Shown in pieces: positions 62,604 through 64,000 of a stretch of 64,000 nucleotides of DNA. Source of the stretch: Gracilaria vermiculophylla (lineage: Eukaryota; Rhodophyta; Florideophyceae; Gracilariales; Gracilariaceae). The translations under genes and the position numbers were made by a program. The stretch covers positions 1,275,264-1,339,263 of the forward strand of contig JAHNZQ020000308.1 of assembly GCA_019155205.2 (NCBI GenBank), written 5' to 3'. Positions within the stretch are counted from its first letter, which is position 1. Every line of letters begins with the position of its first letter. The notes beneath the pieces are model-generated. The model did not search any database, was not told the origin of the DNA, and saw only the letters and a program-made list of their open reading frames with translations.

Positions 62604-63269
62604 ACTCCCTTGCTGCGGTCCAAACAAAATTAGTCGTGCTTCTCGTTTAGCTTTAAACATGCGCATGTAGAATGATGTAGTATGCACGTAGAGAGAAGCT
62701 GCGTACTGGTCGGTCTCGAGAAGCGAGCATGGTTCCCGGCAGAGGTGAGCCATCCAGAGAACACTAACATCAGCCCTCCCCCCTCCATACGTAAAACATA
62801 CTTTACTGTTGTACCTTTTTCCCTGCCAGTCCGAGAAGTCTGTTGCTGCGCGCTGTGCGAGCCCGTGCGGCCGCACAGAGCGAATGCGTTGGTAATTTTG
62901 TTTCCAAGTAGGGAATTCAAGACGCCTCGATATGGTTGGTTTGAATCTTGTCTCCACCCCCCGGCGATGCCTGCCGGGAAGTATCAAGTGGCTGAAGCAA
63001 AAGTCCAAGAGAAGACCTTCGTTGGCCAACATCCAACTGTATGAAGCTGCGCATTTTTATGTTTCTGCGTTTTTAATGACTATTCAGATTTTATCCAGAA
63101 CTTTCAAATCGGTGTGATTTTTTACTGTATATCGGGGGCAAAATTTATTTCTCTCTGTTGGTGATTCCTGAAAAAATACCTTGTGGAACTGGCATGTGTT
63201 TTTGGTTTGTAAGTGTATCTGTTTCTTTCTGTGGCAGCAGCAGTAAACGACGGATCATGTGCGGCCTTT
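62604..63269. other. Intergenic, GC-rich island ends, no gene
   Basis: Immediately after the subtilase stop the composition falls to moderate GC. A few short open frames on both strands show no domains. No AATAAA in the first 200 nt. Confidence 0.45.
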
Positions 63270-64000
63270 CAGTGCGTTTCAAAAACATACAGTCTGTTTC
63301 AAAAGCATATCCCGTTGGAGTCCAAGTAAAAAATAATGTGATTTTGGCACTGCACGGCTACTAAATCGAGTTTCAAAATAAATTGAAGTCCACAAACCGT
63401 TTCAAAAACATAACTCCTTAATAATCTTAACGTTTCTTTTGGCAACTCGATAACTAATTTTTCCACCTTCATGCTGAATAACGCTAATAAAATACTTAGC
63501 CATTGAATTGATGTAGCCCTTAATTGTCTAAATTGAAATATAATCCGAGCAATTTCTAATACAGTTTTCCAAATCAAAAACTGTGCTACCATGGCCATGA
63601 ACCATTCTTGATAATGAACACCATACATTTTCAATGGGGTTAAAGTCCGGTGAGTGCGCTGGCCATTCTACGTATGACCTGACTGTATGTTTATAATAGC
63701 CAGTCTGACATCAATTTAGATTTGTGTACGGGTGCATTATTTTGTTGAAAAACAAAATTTTCTCCGTGTACACAATACCATAAGGTAGGGGTTCAATAAA
63801 GGCAGTGTTTGGTTTTTTATATTTTGATATACCAGCTCATACCAATACAAAACCGCCTTCAAAATGTCTCGGATAAGATTTTGAGCGTTTCTTTCTTATA
63901 TCATGCCAATACTATTTAAAATAATCTGGATCATCCAAGTTGACCTTTTTTTTAATCAGGAAATATGACTGTGTCCCATTGATCTTTCCAGTGCGCCATC
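63270..64000 (-). mobile_element. Tc1/mariner transposon relic 3, cut by window edge
   Basis: Begins with the terminal motif CAGTGCGTTTCAAAA at 63270. The minus strand reads the transposase C-terminal half, with EWPAHSPDFNPIENVWC near 63650, the best-kept version of the motif in this window. It aligns along its length with relic 1 (22735 onward). Stops and shifts are present. The N-terminal part lies beyond position 64000. Confidence 0.8.

Overview
This is nuclear eukaryotic DNA. It has genes on both strands with their own promoters, TATA boxes about 110-160 nt upstream of several starts, short spliceosomal introns (54, 56 and 61 nt), AATAAA signals, a CPSF2/CPSF100 gene, and many decayed LTR and DNA transposons. 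There are two 100-N scaffold gaps (36045-36144 and 48558-48657). A marine alga, perhaps a red alga (florideophyte-like), is my best guess. The reasons are mostly intronless genes in islands between LTR elements, a family-2 carbohydrate sulfotransferase relic of the kind used on sulfated galactans, and a secreted Cu/Zn SOD. The lineage is an inference; other TE-rich unicellular or algal eukaryotes remain possible.

Layout. 1-5.1 kb: moderate-GC island on the minus strand, with a window-edge secreted Cys protein, a three-domain Kunitz inhibitor with two tiny introns, and a 650-aa Cys-rich repeat protein. 5.1-21.7 kb: very GC-rich, GCGC-dense island. It holds two secreted GGN-repeat proteins, a GC-extreme paralogue of the window-edge gene, secreted Cu/Zn SOD, CPSF2, an unrecognised spliced gene and a secreted two-domain beta-sandwich protein. 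21.7-49.5 kb: AT-rich transposon territory. It has two abutting Tc1/mariner relics, a broken copia element carrying an inverted gypsy LTR, a gypsy element, a full LTR-to-LTR copia element with a Tudor-like domain in pol, and two PIF/Harbinger-type elements. 49.6-54 kb: second GC-rich island with an unknown gene, an O-fucosyltransferase-like gene and a third GGN-repeat protein. 54.9-58 kb: moderate-GC decay zone with broken EF-G2 and carbohydrate sulfotransferase genes. 58.1-62.6 kb: third GC-rich island with a Tyr-rich secreted protein and a proteinase-K-like subtilase. 63.3-64 kb: a third Tc1 relic running off the window.

Taken together, most intact genes have signal peptides. The host genes here mostly build or modify the cell surface or extracellular space: GGN-repeat, Cys-rich and Tyr-rich structural candidates, a Golgi glycosyltransferase, a protease, a protease inhibitor and SOD. 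CPSF2 is the clear housekeeping exception.
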